DNA of 64,000 nt from Pontibacter sp. G13 (GCF_031851795.1 NZ_CP134696.1:930001-994000); one strand, 5' to 3'. Counted from the first letter of the stretch, positions 25,490-35,884 are shown. Numbers and translations are program-made. Notes: generated by a model from the letters alone, not told the origin.

Positions 25490-28400
25490 CTACTTTTTCA
25501 TCAATACCACCATTCGTACTATTTGCCGTCCTGCACCATTGACGATCACCGTATAAGTTCCTGACTCCAGATTTGAGGTCTCAATCAGATGGGTCATTCG
25601 TTCTTGGGACTGGTCATACTGCTTGCGGATCACCTCTTGTCCCATCACGTTGAAAAGCTGCACCTCTACCGAAGTACCGATGGCATCCATCCATTCTACG
25701 GAAATACCTTCACTTGCAGGTGCTGGATTGGGATACACAGATACCTGATCGGCCTGCTGGACATTCACTCTAGCTACCTCACTCTGGATCTGGTTTCCTG
25801 AAGGATTGATCCGAGAAATTCGATAGTAAATATCTCCTGCTACAGTCTGATGATCCTCCCACTCGAAGGCTCCTGATTGCTTTCCTTGAGTCGGAAGTTG
25901 CATACCCACCTGCTTGAAATTCTGCCCATCAATGGAACGCTCAATCAGAAATGGCGAAGCATCGTCCTCTCCTGACCAACTCCAAGTGAGATCCACCCAT
26001 GATTGTTCGCTCCATTCTCCCTGAAGATCGGTGATGGTCCCCAATCCTTGATTCAATTTTTCGCGTGCGCCGATGATGGCCCATGCAGGCACTTCGTGAG
26101 ATGGAGAAGTCTGGTTTCCAGCATAATCGTGCGTAGAAGTCAGCTGCACATCGGAACCCGCTAGATTTGGACTCCCAGCCCACTGAGGATGGTACCCAGC
26201 AAGATCCGAAACCCCCAAAATCACAGCCTGAGATTGTGCCGCATGGATCAGTTCAGATCGCCAAACTGGATCGGGAGAGGCGGCATATTGAAGGGCAGTC
26301 ACATGCTGGCGATTGCCCAAAAGCTGGAAATCACCTGCATCTATCAACATATAGCCTACTTGGCTTTTGATACGATCTTGGGTCGCCAAATCCGTTTCCA
26401 ATCCCCAAACCGCCGAGGTTGGATTAGACTTCTTCCAGAATACACCAGTCTGTCGTCCAAGCATTTGAGCAAACAGTTGCGGCGCATGAAAACCCGACGT
26501 CGAAATCTGCCAGTCAGCCACATCCGCAGCAGAAATCGTCCCCGCCTGCAAATCGACCCCGTCTCGCTCGAATGTGTAGGAACCTGCCTCTACAACTACA
26601 TAGTGAAGGTTGACCTTGACGTCTGATGGACCTTCTGACACTTTCACGCGGAATGTCTGTTGTCCGGTAGGTTCTACCAGAACAGAATGCCTTTCCGCAT
26701 GTGAGCTTACCATTTCCTCCGAAGCGATCACCACCATTTCCTGGTACTGGGTATCGAGCTGAATGGTCTGCCATTCAGCTCCAACTTGGAGGAGTTTCCC
26801 CCATCGGATCTTCATTCGTTCGCCGAAAGGCCGAGCTTCCAAGTTCACGGTTGCAGTAGCAGAAGGGTATGGCAAGGGATCACCAGATTCATCCAGAAGC
26901 GTCGCAGTGAGCGTTCGCGCGCCTTCTGTCACCTGAGCAAGCTGAATGGATTCTCCGGGAGCGGCAATTTGGACCGGACCACCATCTATTTGATACTGAA
27001 CCGAAGCCACCAAGGTAGTGTCGCCCCCCAACAAGGATTTTGGCTCAATTCCCTTTTGATCCAAAAACGCGCCTTCATTGGGTGAGGTAATGGAAATTGT
27101 GGGAGCTCCCAACCATTTGAAATAAACGACACCGGGTGCTTGGGCAGAATCCCCTCCCAAATCTTGAATGGTGTAAGTCAGCGAATCATCAAGCCCTACC
27201 TGCCCCTTTGGAAGGTAGCTAAGCTCCCCTGTTTCAACATCAAAAGTCGCAATCCCGTGTCTGGGCTTTTCCAATAGGGCAAAAGTCTCGAAATCTAGTC
27301 CATCCTCTGATTGGTCATTGTCGAGGATAGGCATCCGGCGGGTTTGATTGCCTGTGTAAATCAGGGTATCCTCCGTCAAATCAGGCTTACAATCAGGATA
27401 GACATTGAATTCCTTGTAGGCAGAAAACCCTTGCGGATCGGTAACCGTGAGCCTGAAATTGTACCAAAAGGTCTCGAATCCACAACCTTCTCCCAGAATC
27501 CTTGCGGTCGTGGGATTGTCAAAAACGGGCTCCTCAGGGTGATTGTGCTGATTGTGAAACAGAACTGTCTGCCAACTGAAGGTTAACTCATCCCGTGGCT
27601 GATCATCTCGAACCTTGGCGTTGAGCTGAATGACGGTTTCTTTTCTCGGGATATAGGTATGCACATTATCCAGCGAGGTCCAACGGATCTCCGGAGGGCC
27701 ATTATTTACCCAGATCGTCAACTGATCTTTCCCTTTTTCCCCCCAAATATCCTCCACTGTCAGGACAACATGAAAAGCGGTATCTATCCCTGCAGGTGCA
27801 GAGAAGACGTGTTGAGGGTTCCGTTTGGTTGAGGTCCCCCCATCTCCAAAGTCCCAGAAGTAGGTAATGTCGTCCCCATCTGGATCAGAGGATTCGCGCC
27901 CAGTGAACTTGACAAGCAATTCGCTATCTGGAGTGTAAAGGGTATCTGCGGCAGCCTTGGCAATAGGCGGCTCATTTCCGTTGGAGGCATATCGTATTCT
28001 TCGAATTTCATCGGTGTAATTGATGTAAAAGAATCCTTCGTGATGGCTATCCTCGCCGAGAAACACGATTGACCCTAGGTTTTCGAAGAGATTACGCACT
28101 CGTGTAGGCTCATTTCGTTCGTTGAAATTGAATGAATTGATCCATCCTGTGGCGTAATCGGCATGAAAGTAGACGTTCCTGTATTGCGGTGGAAAATCAT
28201 TTTTGCTGTACCAAACGCCTCCGATGGAACAATTCCCCATCCAATCCGGCCCAGCAATCGAGCCACCTGAGGACATTCTGATCATTCTATTTCCATCGCG
28301 AACCCGAGCGTGTCCATTAGGGGTATGCCCCCAATCGAATGCCGGCAAGGCATGCTCAAACAGATAGTACTTATTCCCATCAATCTGCTGTCCGGGGTTA

Positions 28401-29527
28401 CAAGGATCTGGCCAAGTGGGCCTTCCATTTTGAGGATCTGCCAAAAGCTGTTGGAAGGAATAATAGCGTTGGTCGCATTCCCCCGTGGTCCGAGCCTCGC
28501 GATTGAAAACAGTGCCTTGCGCAGCATTGAGTGGAGAAGCGCCCTCATAGATCGGCCAGCCAAAATTCAGCCCGGGCTCGTCTACGATGTTCATTTCCTC
28601 CCACCTGCCCCAGCCGACATCCCCCAAGAAGAGGACACCGGGATTCCCTTGTCCGGGGTTAGTGCTACCCGTCCCCGGCTTGAGCGTCATCCGATACGGA
28701 TTCCGAAGTCCCATAGCCCAAGTGCGAGATTGAGCCGATCGGGGTTTATTTCTGTTATAGTAGGGATTACTGGGTATACCATCTCCAGTGTTTGGGTCAA
28801 TCCGTATAACCTTCCCGTTTAGGGAACTCAAGACTTGAGACCGGAATGAACCTACATCATGGCTTTTGGGCAAGATCCCATCTGATAGTGCCTGGGTGAT
28901 GTATGACCCTGCCTGAGAACCTCCCTCCTCGTAGGTGGCGGTAGCACCATCTCCACAGGAAGCGAGCAGGGTCCCGTCGCTACCGAACAAGATGGTTCCA
29001 ATTCCGTGGGTTTCACCCAAAATAGGAAATCCGGTACTGATGGTTTCCCCCACGAGCACCTTCCTACTGGACAGATCTACGGAATTGAAATTATCGTTTT
29101 TATTGGCTTTGTATCGGGTGATTCGACCAATGGTGGCATCGTAGTATTCGTCTGCCCGCGAATTGTAGGCTCCTGTTCCAAACTTGGTCAAATGATGCCT
29201 ATCCACCACATACATGAGGTAGATATAGCCATTGTTCCGAAAATCCGGGTCGAGCGCAAGCCCCAAGAGCCCAAAGTCTCGCCAACTGCCGACTTCCTCT
29301 GAAATATCGATAAGTGGCTGAGATCTTTTTCGACCGTTTCGTTCGACGATCCAGATACGGCCCGCTTTTTCTACCACATACATTCGACCAGTGGCGTCAA
29401 ATTGGATGGTTACTGGCCGATTCCATCCTCCCATGAACAATTCGTCCACGAATACTCCCTGAGCATTCAGGTGAGCTGTACCTAACAGCAACACCATACA
29501 ATACAAGGAAATCTTCCACAGATGCAT
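25490..29527 (-). CDS. Giant secreted sugar dehydrogenase-like protein with PKD and T9SS domains (paralog 2)
   Basis: 1345 residues, signal peptide ending TAHLNAQ. The domain order equals paralog 1: glucose/sorbosone dehydrogenase propeller (GLLGLALDPDF, GFPILGETHGIGTILFG, AMGLRNPYRMTL, FLGDVGWGRWEEMN), PKD (YFWDFGDGGTST), Ig-like unit, segment with ILDNDQSEDG...GIATFDVETGELSY, a variable middle, and a type A T9SS domain (VSVYPNPAPASEG...SGTYTVIVNG). The propeller half is clearly more alike between the two than the C-terminal half, which points to an old tandem duplication followed by faster change in the middle. It is transcribed in the same direction as paralog 1, with 421 bases between them, so separate promoters are likely. 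Confidence 0.9.
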   Translation of the reverse strand: MHLWKISLYCMVLLLGTAHLNAQGVFVDELFMGGWNRPVTIQFDATGRMYVVEKAGRIWIVERNGRKRSQPLIDISEEVGSWRDFGLLGLALDPDFRNNGYIYLMYVVDRHHLTKFGTGAYNSRADEYYDATIGRITRYKANKNDNFNSVDLSSRKVLVGETISTGFPILGETHGIGTILFGSDGTLLASCGDGATATYEEGGSQAGSYITQALSDGILPKSHDVGSFRSQVLSSLNGKVIRIDPNTGDGIPSNPYYNRNKPRSAQSRTWAMGLRNPYRMTLKPGTGSTNPGQGNPGVLFLGDVGWGRWEEMNIVDEPGLNFGWPIYEGASPLNAAQGTVFNREARTTGECDQRYYSFQQLLADPQNGRPTWPDPCNPGQQIDGNKYYLFEHALPAFDWGHTPNGHARVRDGNRMIRMSSGGSIAGPDWMGNCSIGGVWYSKNDFPPQYRNVYFHADYATGWINSFNFNERNEPTRVRNLFENLGSIVFLGEDSHHEGFFYINYTDEIRRIRYASNGNEPPIAKAAADTLYTPDSELLVKFTGRESSDPDGDDITYFWDFGDGGTSTKRNPQHVFSAPAGIDTAFHVVLTVEDIWGEKGKDQLTIWVNNGPPEIRWTSLDNVHTYIPRKETVIQLNAKVRDDQPRDELTFSWQTVLFHNQHNHPEEPVFDNPTTARILGEGCGFETFWYNFRLTVTDPQGFSAYKEFNVYPDCKPDLTEDTLIYTGNQTRRMPILDNDQSEDGLDFETFALLEKPRHGIATFDVETGELSYLPKGQVGLDDSLTYTIQDLGGDSAQAPGVVYFKWLGAPTISITSPNEGAFLDQKGIEPKSLLGGDTTLVASVQYQIDGGPVQIAAPGESIQLAQVTEGARTLTATLLDESGDPLPYPSATATVNLEARPFGERMKIRWGKLLQVGAEWQTIQLDTQYQEMVVIASEEMVSSHAERHSVLVEPTGQQTFRVKVSEGPSDVKVNLHYVVVEAGSYTFERDGVDLQAGTISAADVADWQISTSGFHAPQLFAQMLGRQTGVFWKKSNPTSAVWGLETDLATQDRIKSQVGYMLIDAGDFQLLGNRQHVTALQYAASPDPVWRSELIHAAQSQAVILGVSDLAGYHPQWAGSPNLAGSDVQLTSTHDYAGNQTSPSHEVPAWAIIGAREKLNQGLGTITDLQGEWSEQSWVDLTWSWSGEDDASPFLIERSIDGQNFKQVGMQLPTQGKQSGAFEWEDHQTVAGDIYYRISRINPSGNQIQSEVARVNVQQADQVSVYPNPAPASEGISVEWMDAIGTSVEVQLFNVMGQEVIRKQYDQSQERMTHLIETSNLESGTYTVIVNGAGRQIVRMVVLMKK

Positions 29528-29749
29528 ATCCGTGCAATCATTGATTGGTTGTACAGAAAAAAGACAGGCGATCTAAGGAGAGTGAAAAAAGTCGCGGAGG
29601 ACTCTATCTTGATAGGTTGGAATACTAAATACCTTTGGGGGAATGATTGTTTAATTGCTGGGGCCTCAGAACATTATTTGATGGGCATCTGACTACTGAA
29701 ATCATATATACGTGTTCTATTTAAAGTATCTTTTTTAGGAGTAATCCCA

Positions 29750-29757
29750 TATTTTTG
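29750..29757 (+). promoter_or_regulatory. Upstream -7 box candidate of the suf operon
   Basis: TATTTTTG matches TAnnTTTG. The -33 position is only a T-tract, so it is weaker than the site at 29853. Confidence 0.35.
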
Positions 29758-29852
29758 CAGTCCTGTTGATCTTGGCACCCCATTAGGATGGGTCGAATCC
29801 CTGTTTAACTGCTTAAAGGGAAAATTCAACAAGGTTATTTCACCTACCTAAC

Positions 29853-29882
29853 TTTGGGTAATGAATAATCCTAGTATATTTG
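29853..29882 (+). promoter_or_regulatory. Main promoter candidate of the suf operon
   Basis: TTTG at 29853-29856, 18 bases, then TATATTTG at 29875-29882: both boxes match the Bacteroidota consensus. This leaves a leader of roughly 165 bases before sufB. Confidence 0.65.
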
Positions 29883-30050
29883 CAGTGATGAGGACGGGAA
29901 GTACACTCAATCCTCGCAAATCCAGCTAGGGATTCAAGATGAATTTACCGAGATTTGCGGCGATTAGAGCGAAAGAAAATAAATGCGATGCCCACTGGGC
30001 ATTAAATTTTGACCCGCTCCTTAGAATAAGTCTAAATATAAAGAACCCTT

Positions 30051-31532
30051 ATGGCTGAGGAAAAATTGATGCAAGTTCAGGAGCTTTCGGAAGATGAGCA
30101 AATCATCCAGGAGGTCACTGAGCGCAAGTACGAGCACGGTTGGGTTACGGACATAGAAACAGACAAGGCTCCCAAAGGTCTTGACGAATCCATCATTCGG
30201 TTCATCTCGGCCAAGAAAAACGAACCGGAGTGGATGCTGGAATACCGACTGAAGGCATTCGAGATTTGGAAGAAGATGGAAGAGCCTGAATGGGCGCATG
30301 TCAGCTATCCAAAAATCGACTTTCAGGATATCTACTATTATGCTGCTCCCAAGCAGAAACCCAAGCTCGATAGTCTTGACGAAGTAGATCCGGAATTGCT
30401 GAAAACGTTCGAAAAGCTCGGTATTCCGCTCCAAGAGCAGAAAATGCTCGCTGGGGTGGCAGTAGATGCCGTGATCGATTCCGTTTCCGTCAAAACCACC
30501 TACAAAGAAAAACTCGCTGAACTGGGCATCATCTTTTGTTCCTTTAGCGAAGCGATTCAGGATCACCCTGAATTGATCAAAAAATATATGGGTTCAGTTG
30601 TCCCAACCACTGACAACTACTACGCAACCCTCAACTCCGCGGTATTTACCGATGGATCATTTGTCTACATCCCCAAGGGCGTTCGCTGCCCAATGGAGCT
30701 GTCGACCTATTTCCGTATCAACGAATCCAATACAGGTCAATTTGAGCGTACGCTGATTGTCGCTGAAGAGGGCTCCTACGTGAGTTACCTGGAAGGGTGT
30801 ACTGCCCCCATGCGCGATGAAAACCAACTTCACGCTGCGGTTGTGGAATTGGTGGCCATGGACGATGCGGAGATCAAATACTCGACTGTTCAAAACTGGT
30901 ATCCAGGTGATCCTGAAACAGGTGCAGGTGGTATCTACAACTTCGTTACGAAGCGTGGACTCTGCAAAGGCCGCAATTCCAAAATCTCTTGGACGCAGGT
31001 TGAAACTGGCTCCGCCATTACGTGGAAATACCCTTCAGTCATCCTCAAGGGAGACAATTCCGAAGGCGAATTCTTCAGCGTTGCCGTAACCAACGGTCGC
31101 CAGCAGGCAGATACCGGCACCAAAATGATCCACATGGGCAAAAACACCAAGTCGATCATCGTATCAAAAGGTATTTCTGCCGGAAAATCAGAGAATAGTT
31201 ACCGCGGATTGGTGAAGATCATGAAGGGCGCCGAAAACGCTCGGAATTTCTCCCAATGTGATTCCCTATTGATTGGGGACACTTGTGGAGCTCACACCTT
31301 CCCATACATCGAGGTTGGCAACAAAACAGGAACCGTGGAGCATGAGGCAACCACTTCCAAGATTGGAGAAGACCAGATTTTCTACTGTAATCAACGTGGC
31401 ATTGATACCGAAACGGCAATCGGTTTGATCGTAAACGGTTATGCCAAGGAAGTACTTCAACAACTTCCTATGGAGTTTGCGGTAGAAGCCCAGAAGCTTC
31501 TTTCCATCAGCCTCGAAGGTAGCGTGGGATAA
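30051..31532 (+). CDS. sufB: Fe-S cluster assembly scaffold SufB
   Basis: 493 residues, slightly longer than average. SufB hallmarks: [22 protein letters not shown] near the N-terminus, [34 protein letters not shown], and the C-terminal [21 protein letters not shown]. With SufC and SufD it forms the SufBC2D scaffold that builds clusters in the cytoplasm. It is the first gene of sufBCDS and lies 46 bases before sufC. A long leader precedes it, with two candidate promoters. Confidence 0.98.
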   Translation: MAEEKLMQVQELSEDEQIIQEVTERKYEHGWVTDIETDKAPKGLDESIIRFISAKKNEPEWMLEYRLKAFEIWKKMEEPEWAHVSYPKIDFQDIYYYAAPKQKPKLDSLDEVDPELLKTFEKLGIPLQEQKMLAGVAVDAVIDSVSVKTTYKEKLAELGIIFCSFSEAIQDHPELIKKYMGSVVPTTDNYYATLNSAVFTDGSFVYIPKGVRCPMELSTYFRINESNTGQFERTLIVAEEGSYVSYLEGCTAPMRDENQLHAAVVELVAMDDAEIKYSTVQNWYPGDPETGAGGIYNFVTKRGLCKGRNSKISWTQVETGSAITWKYPSVILKGDNSEGEFFSVAVTNGRQQADTGTKMIHMGKNTKSIIVSKGISAGKSENSYRGLVKIMKGAENARNFSQCDSLLIGDTCGAHTFPYIEVGNKTGTVEHEATTSKIGEDQIFYCNQRGIDTETAIGLIVNGYAKEVLQQLPMEFAVEAQKLLSISLEGSVG

Positions 31533-31578
31533 TCCCACCGGACTGACTGTTTTTCACCCATTTGATTCTACATCCATC

Positions 31579-32334
31579 ATGCTTAACATACAAGACCTGC
31601 AAGCTTCTGTCGAAGGGAAGCAAATTTTGAAAGGGCTCAATCTGGAGGTCAAGCCCGGCGAAGTTCACGCGATCATGGGACCTAACGGTTCTGGAAAAAG
31701 TACCTTGGCGAACGTTTTGGCTGGTAAAGAAGACTATGAGATCAATGGAGGTTCTGCGACTTTCCATGGAAAAGATCTTCTGGACATGGAAGCCAACGAG
31801 CGTGCAGGTGAAGGCTTGTTCCTCGCATTCCAGTACCCAGTGGAAATCCCAGGGGTAAGCATGACCAATTTTCTTCGCACATCTGTGAATGCTGTTCGCG
31901 AGCATCGTGGCGAAGAGCCATTGAGTGCAGGTGCCTTCCTCAAATTGATGAAGGAAAAGAAGGAAGTTGTCGCACTCGACAGTTCCCTCACCAAGCGATC
32001 CGTCAACGAAGGATTCTCCGGTGGCGAAAAGAAGCGCAACGAGGTTTTCCAAATGGCATTGCTCGAACCGACATTGGCTATTTTGGATGAAACTGACTCT
32101 GGATTGGACATCGATGCCCTGCGAATCGTTGCCGATGCGGTCAACAAACTCCGCAATGAAAACAACGCATTCTTGGTCATCACCCACTACCAGCGCCTAT
32201 TGGATTACATCGTACCTGACTTCGTACACGTGTTGTACCAAGGTAAGATCGTAAAATCCGGTGGCAAAGAGCTGGCCCTCGAATTGGAGGAGAAAGGCTA
32301 CGACTGGATCAAAAGCGAGCACCCAGTCATCTAG
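31579..32334 (+). CDS. sufC: SufC ATPase of the Suf complex
   Basis: 251 residues. ABC-ATPase motifs are complete: Walker A GPNGSGKST (about 36-44), Q-loop FQYP, signature FSGGEKKRNE and Walker B LAILDETDSGLD, followed by the H-loop in VITHYQR. No transmembrane part exists, which fits the soluble SufC that drives SufB-SufD. 46 bases after sufB and 37 before sufD. Confidence 0.98.
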   Translation: MLNIQDLQASVEGKQILKGLNLEVKPGEVHAIMGPNGSGKSTLANVLAGKEDYEINGGSATFHGKDLLDMEANERAGEGLFLAFQYPVEIPGVSMTNFLRTSVNAVREHRGEEPLSAGAFLKLMKEKKEVVALDSSLTKRSVNEGFSGGEKKRNEVFQMALLEPTLAILDETDSGLDIDALRIVADAVNKLRNENNAFLVITHYQRLLDYIVPDFVHVLYQGKIVKSGGKELALELEEKGYDWIKSEHPVI

Positions 32335-32371
32335 TTCAGTATCCCGTTTGTTTCACCCACAATTGCGAGGA

Positions 32372-33658
32372 ATGGCAATCACCAACGAACAACAAACCGC
32401 ATTTGTCGAGCAGTTTCGCCCTGCATCGGAGAATGGATCCACCTTGGCTCCCTCTGTACGCAAGGCAGCAGAGGAGGCCCTTGCTGGACTTTCTCTCCCA
32501 AACCGCAAGACCGAGGCGTGGAAATATACCCAATTGAAATCCCTTCCAACTCGTCACCTTTCTTTTGGACAAACTGCTAGTCCAAAGCTGGAAGACGCTT
32601 GGAAAATCGAAGGATTGGAGGCTGATACGCTCGTTTTTGTGAATGGCGTATACCAACCCGAACAATCCAGCCTGTCCCTGAATGGGGATGCTTTGACTGT
32701 AGGCTCCATCAAAGGTGCTTCCGGCAAGATCAAAGAGGTGTTCGAAGCACATGTAGCAAAAGTAGCAGAAAGCGATGCGGATATCTTCACCGCGCTGAAT
32801 ACTGCTTACGCCCAGCATGGGGTGCTTATTCACTTGGCCAAAAATCAGATTGCGAACCATCCTGTCCACATCATCCACATTGGAGCAGGTGATCAGGACT
32901 TGGGCGTTCAAACTCGCAACCTCTTTGTGCTAGACGCCAATGCCGAAGCCAAGGTAGTCGAGTCCTTCCACACAGTAGAGGGAACGCAGCAGTTTGTCAA
33001 TGAGGTAACTGAGATTTCTGTCGGCGAAAACGCCAAGCTCGAATACATCAAGCTCCAGCAAGAGGGAGATCAGGCTTCCCGCGTTGACCGCACGGAGGTT
33101 CATCAGGACACGTATTCCAAGTTCTCGATCTTCACCTTCACCTTCAATGGAGATATCGTCCGCAACAATCTGTTCATTCACTTGAACGGGGAGCATACGG
33201 AGACTCATTTGATGGGAGCTTACCTCCTTTCTGGAACCCAACACGTGGACAACTTCACCCAAGTTCACCACAAGAAGCCCAATTGCTACAGCAACGAGCT
33301 GTACAAGGGGATCATGCACGAACAATCCACCGGGGTCTTCAATGGCAAAATCCATGTCTATCAGGATGCCCAGAAGACTAATGCGTTCCAATCCAACCGC
33401 AACATCCTGCTGACGGATTCCGCCAATGTGTTTACCAAACCGCAATTGGAAATCTATGCAGATGATGTCAAGTGTAGCCACGGTGCCACTACTGGACGAT
33501 TGGACGAAGAGGCCCTGTTCTACCTTAAAGCACGTGGGATCAAGGAATATGATGCCCGTATGATGCTGATCCATGCATTCGTCATGGAGGTAGCCGAACA
33601 AATCTCGCTAGAAGCTGTCCGGGATCATCTGGAGCAGCTCGTAAATGACCGGTATTAA
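32372..33658 (+). CDS. sufD: Fe-S cluster assembly protein SufD
   Basis: 428 residues from the ATG at 32372, preceded by GCGAGGA; the open frame extends upstream into sufC but without a family match. Recognised by NRKTEAWKYTQLKSLP near the N-terminus, the right-handed beta-helix core (HHKKPNCYSNELYKGIMHEQS) and the C-terminal CSHGATTGRLDEEALFYLKARGI. It pairs with SufB in the scaffold. Confidence 0.97.
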   Translation: MAITNEQQTAFVEQFRPASENGSTLAPSVRKAAEEALAGLSLPNRKTEAWKYTQLKSLPTRHLSFGQTASPKLEDAWKIEGLEADTLVFVNGVYQPEQSSLSLNGDALTVGSIKGASGKIKEVFEAHVAKVAESDADIFTALNTAYAQHGVLIHLAKNQIANHPVHIIHIGAGDQDLGVQTRNLFVLDANAEAKVVESFHTVEGTQQFVNEVTEISVGENAKLEYIKLQQEGDQASRVDRTEVHQDTYSKFSIFTFTFNGDIVRNNLFIHLNGEHTETHLMGAYLLSGTQHVDNFTQVHHKKPNCYSNELYKGIMHEQSTGVFNGKIHVYQDAQKTNAFQSNRNILLTDSANVFTKPQLEIYADDVKCSHGATTGRLDEEALFYLKARGIKEYDARMMLIHAFVMEVAEQISLEAVRDHLEQLVNDRY

Positions 33659-33664
33659 TACACT

Positions 33665-33705
33665 CCGTCTCCATGCCCCTACGGTATGGAGACGGCTAAT
33701 TTTTA
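33665..33705 (+). terminator. Intercistronic hairpin with T-run between sufD and sufS
   Basis: Perfect 10-bp stem CCGTCTCCAT (33665-33674) / ATGGAGACGG (33686-33695), 11-base loop, then CTAATTTTTATCC. It looks like a leaky terminator lowering sufS relative to sufBCD. Its downstream arm includes the alternative ATG at 33686. Confidence 0.6.
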
Positions 33706-33709
33706 TCCT

Positions 33710-34948
33710 ATGAGCACTCAGACGCTGCCAGGTTTCGATTTGGCCAAGGTTCGGGCGGACTTCCCCACCTTGCATCAGGAAGTCAACGGGAAACCCCTCG
33801 TCTATTTCGACAACGCGGCCACTTCCCAAAAACCCCAATTGGTCATCGACCGACTTGACCAATATTATGCTCGGGAAAACTCTAACGTCCACCGAGGCGT
33901 CCACACCCTGAGCCAACAAGCCACCGACGCATACGAACATACCCGATCTCTGGTCCAGCAGATGATCAATGCTCAACATCAGCATGAGATCATCTATACC
34001 AAAGGAACCACTGAAGGAATCAACCTGATCGCCTTCTCCTTTGGCCAGAAATATATCAAGGAGGGCGATGAGATCATCATCTCCACAATGGAGCACCACT
34101 CCAACATCGTGCCTTGGCAATTGCTCTGCGAACGTACAGGCGCCAAGTTGAAAGTGGTTCCTATCTTCGAATCCGGTGAATTGGACTTCGAAGCATATAA
34201 GAATATGCTTTCCGAGAAGACCAAGCTGGTTTCTATGGTCTATATCTCCAATTCCCTCGGGACCATCAATCCCATGCCCGAGATCATCAAGCTTGCCCAC
34301 GAACGGGACATCCCCGTACTGGTGGATGCTGCGCAGGTCGTCCCTCATATGGCAGTGGACGTGCAGGAACTGGATGCGGATTTCATGGTATTCTCAGGAC
34401 ACAAGATGTTTGGGCCAACAGGTACAGGCATTTTGTATGGCAAGGAGAAATGGCTGAATGATCTACCGCCTTGGATGGGGGGTGGTGACATGATCAAGGT
34501 GGTGCGATTTGACCACACTACCTACAGCGATCTCCCACACAAATTCGAAGCAGGAACTCCCAACATCGCCGGAGCTATCGGTCTGGGTGCTGGAATCGAA
34601 TACATCAATTCCATTGGCTATGACGCGATTTCTGCTTGGGAGCACGAATTGCTCGCATACGGAACCGAGCAACTCGGTACCATCCCCGACATTCGATTTG
34701 TGGGTACAGCCAAGGAAAAAGCAAGTGTGATCTCCTTCCTGATAGGTGATATTCACCCCTATGATGCTGGCACGATCTTAGATCAACTGGGAATTGCCAT
34801 ACGGACGGGCCATCATTGTACACAACCTTTGATGCATCACCTCCAGATTCCGGGCACGATGCGAGCTTCATTTGCCTTCTACAACACCAAGGAGGAAATC
34901 GATCGCCTCGTCGAAGGTATCCATCGCGTGAAAAAAATGTTTGGCTAA
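33710..34948 (+). CDS. sufS: Cysteine desulfurase SufS
   Basis: 412 residues from the ATG at 33710; the in-frame ATG at 33686 lies inside a hairpin stem and is less likely. This PLP enzyme has the Schiff-base Lys in FSGHKMFGPTGTGILYG and the catalytic Cys in IRTGHHCTQPLM, the SufS (group II) form of the active-site loop. It takes sulfur from cysteine for the SufBCD scaffold. The usual activator SufE (or SufU) is not downstream, so it must be encoded elsewhere. Confidence 0.97.
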   Translation: MSTQTLPGFDLAKVRADFPTLHQEVNGKPLVYFDNAATSQKPQLVIDRLDQYYARENSNVHRGVHTLSQQATDAYEHTRSLVQQMINAQHQHEIIYTKGTTEGINLIAFSFGQKYIKEGDEIIISTMEHHSNIVPWQLLCERTGAKLKVVPIFESGELDFEAYKNMLSEKTKLVSMVYISNSLGTINPMPEIIKLAHERDIPVLVDAAQVVPHMAVDVQELDADFMVFSGHKMFGPTGTGILYGKEKWLNDLPPWMGGGDMIKVVRFDHTTYSDLPHKFEAGTPNIAGAIGLGAGIEYINSIGYDAISAWEHELLAYGTEQLGTIPDIRFVGTAKEKASVISFLIGDIHPYDAGTILDQLGIAIRTGHHCTQPLMHHLQIPGTMRASFAFYNTKEEIDRLVEGIHRVKKMFG

Positions 34949-34970
34949 ACTCAGCCAATCTTCCAATCGA

Positions 34971-35000
34971 AGGTCCACTCAAATACGAGTGGACCTTTTT
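34971..35000 (+). terminator. Terminator of the suf operon
   Basis: Stem AGGTCCACTC (34971-34980) / GAGTGGACCT (34987-34996), six-base loop, then T-run. Confidence 0.92.
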
Positions 35001-35203
35001 CGTATCGGCTTCCCAGCTTATTTCTTTCCAATCTTCAGCTTGCAAGCACGCTTCTCCCCTACCCTCTCCAGTGTTTTTCCTGCCTTCAATGCCCTGTTAA
35101 CAATTTCAATTATTAACATTTTCAATACTAGGCTATTCCGGTAATTTGATTGTATGGTAATCAAATTGATTTACCCAATGCCATATCCTTCTACCCAAGT
35201 TGT

Positions 35204-35884
35204 ATGAAGCCAACCGGAATTCCATTCCTCCCCAAATTTTCATCAACGCGCTTTGCCTACCTAGCCGTTGTATTGCTTGTTTCCACCTGGTCTTCGCTGA
35301 GTGCCCAAGGTCCAGCCATTGAGATCACTCCAACAGGAGGATTTCAGTTTGGAGGCAAAATCAATTTTTTCGAAGGCCGATTCAGGATTCAGAATAGCGG
35401 GAACTACGGGGTCACCCTAGGGGTCGAACTCGCCCCATACTCATGGGGAGAAATCTACTGGACCCAGATGTCTTCCCAAGCCAATTTTGAATCATTCGAT
35501 CCGAGATTTGACGACGAGGACTTCAGGGTCTTGGTCAACTATATACAAGTAGGCGCCACAAGGGCCTTTCCTGTCAGCGATGTATTTCATCCTTTTGGTT
35601 CATTCACTGTGGGTACCGCCTGGATGGATTCCCGCGAGGGCAACAACCAAGATTATTGGAGCTTCGCGGCTACGATAGGCGGCGGAGCCAAAATCATGCT
35701 CAGCGATCGAATAGGAATTCGCCTACAAGGACGATTGCTACTTCCCATGAATTTCGCAGGAGCGGGATTCTTTTGCGGAATCGGAGGAGGTGGGTCGAGT
35801 TGCGGAATCACCCTCAATTCATTTGCCACGATCGTTCAAGGCGATTTTACCGGTGGACTCATCATTCGCCTAGGCAACTACTAA
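35204..35884 (+). CDS. Outer membrane beta-barrel protein, unknown function
   Basis: 226 residues from the ATG at 35204. A long signal peptide (FAYLAVVLLVSTWSSLSAQ) leads to alternating hydrophobic strands typical of an 8-stranded barrel (GVTLGVELAPYSWGEIYWTQ, WSFAATIGGGAKIML, FTGGLIIRLGNY with a terminal aromatic). A Gly-rich loop holds two Cys (FFCGIGGGGSSCGI) that could form a disulfide. Followed 73 bases later by a lipoprotein gene, a likely operon partner. Confidence 0.75.
   Translation: MKPTGIPFLPKFSSTRFAYLAVVLLVSTWSSLSAQGPAIEITPTGGFQFGGKINFFEGRFRIQNSGNYGVTLGVELAPYSWGEIYWTQMSSQANFESFDPRFDDEDFRVLVNYIQVGATRAFPVSDVFHPFGSFTVGTAWMDSREGNNQDYWSFAATIGGGAKIMLSDRIGIRLQGRLLLPMNFAGAGFFCGIGGGGSSCGITLNSFATIVQGDFTGGLIIRLGNY

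Larger units (their letters stand above)
29528..30050. other. Divergent promoter region between paralog 2 and the suf operon
   Basis: It holds two plus-strand promoter candidates (29750-29757 and 29853-29882). The 170-base leader after the second is GC-mixed, with short complementary stretches but no riboswitch class that I can name. No gene is visible. Confidence 0.5.

Noticed and set aside
29757-30050. Riboswitch in the suf leader
   Set aside because: The leader is long, but I could not match it to any known class or draw a convincing conserved fold; treated as an ordinary leader with two promoter candidates.
33686-33709. Upstream ATG of sufS
   Set aside because: It lies in the stem of a hairpin and adds eight residues not typical of SufS, so the ATG at 33710 is chosen.
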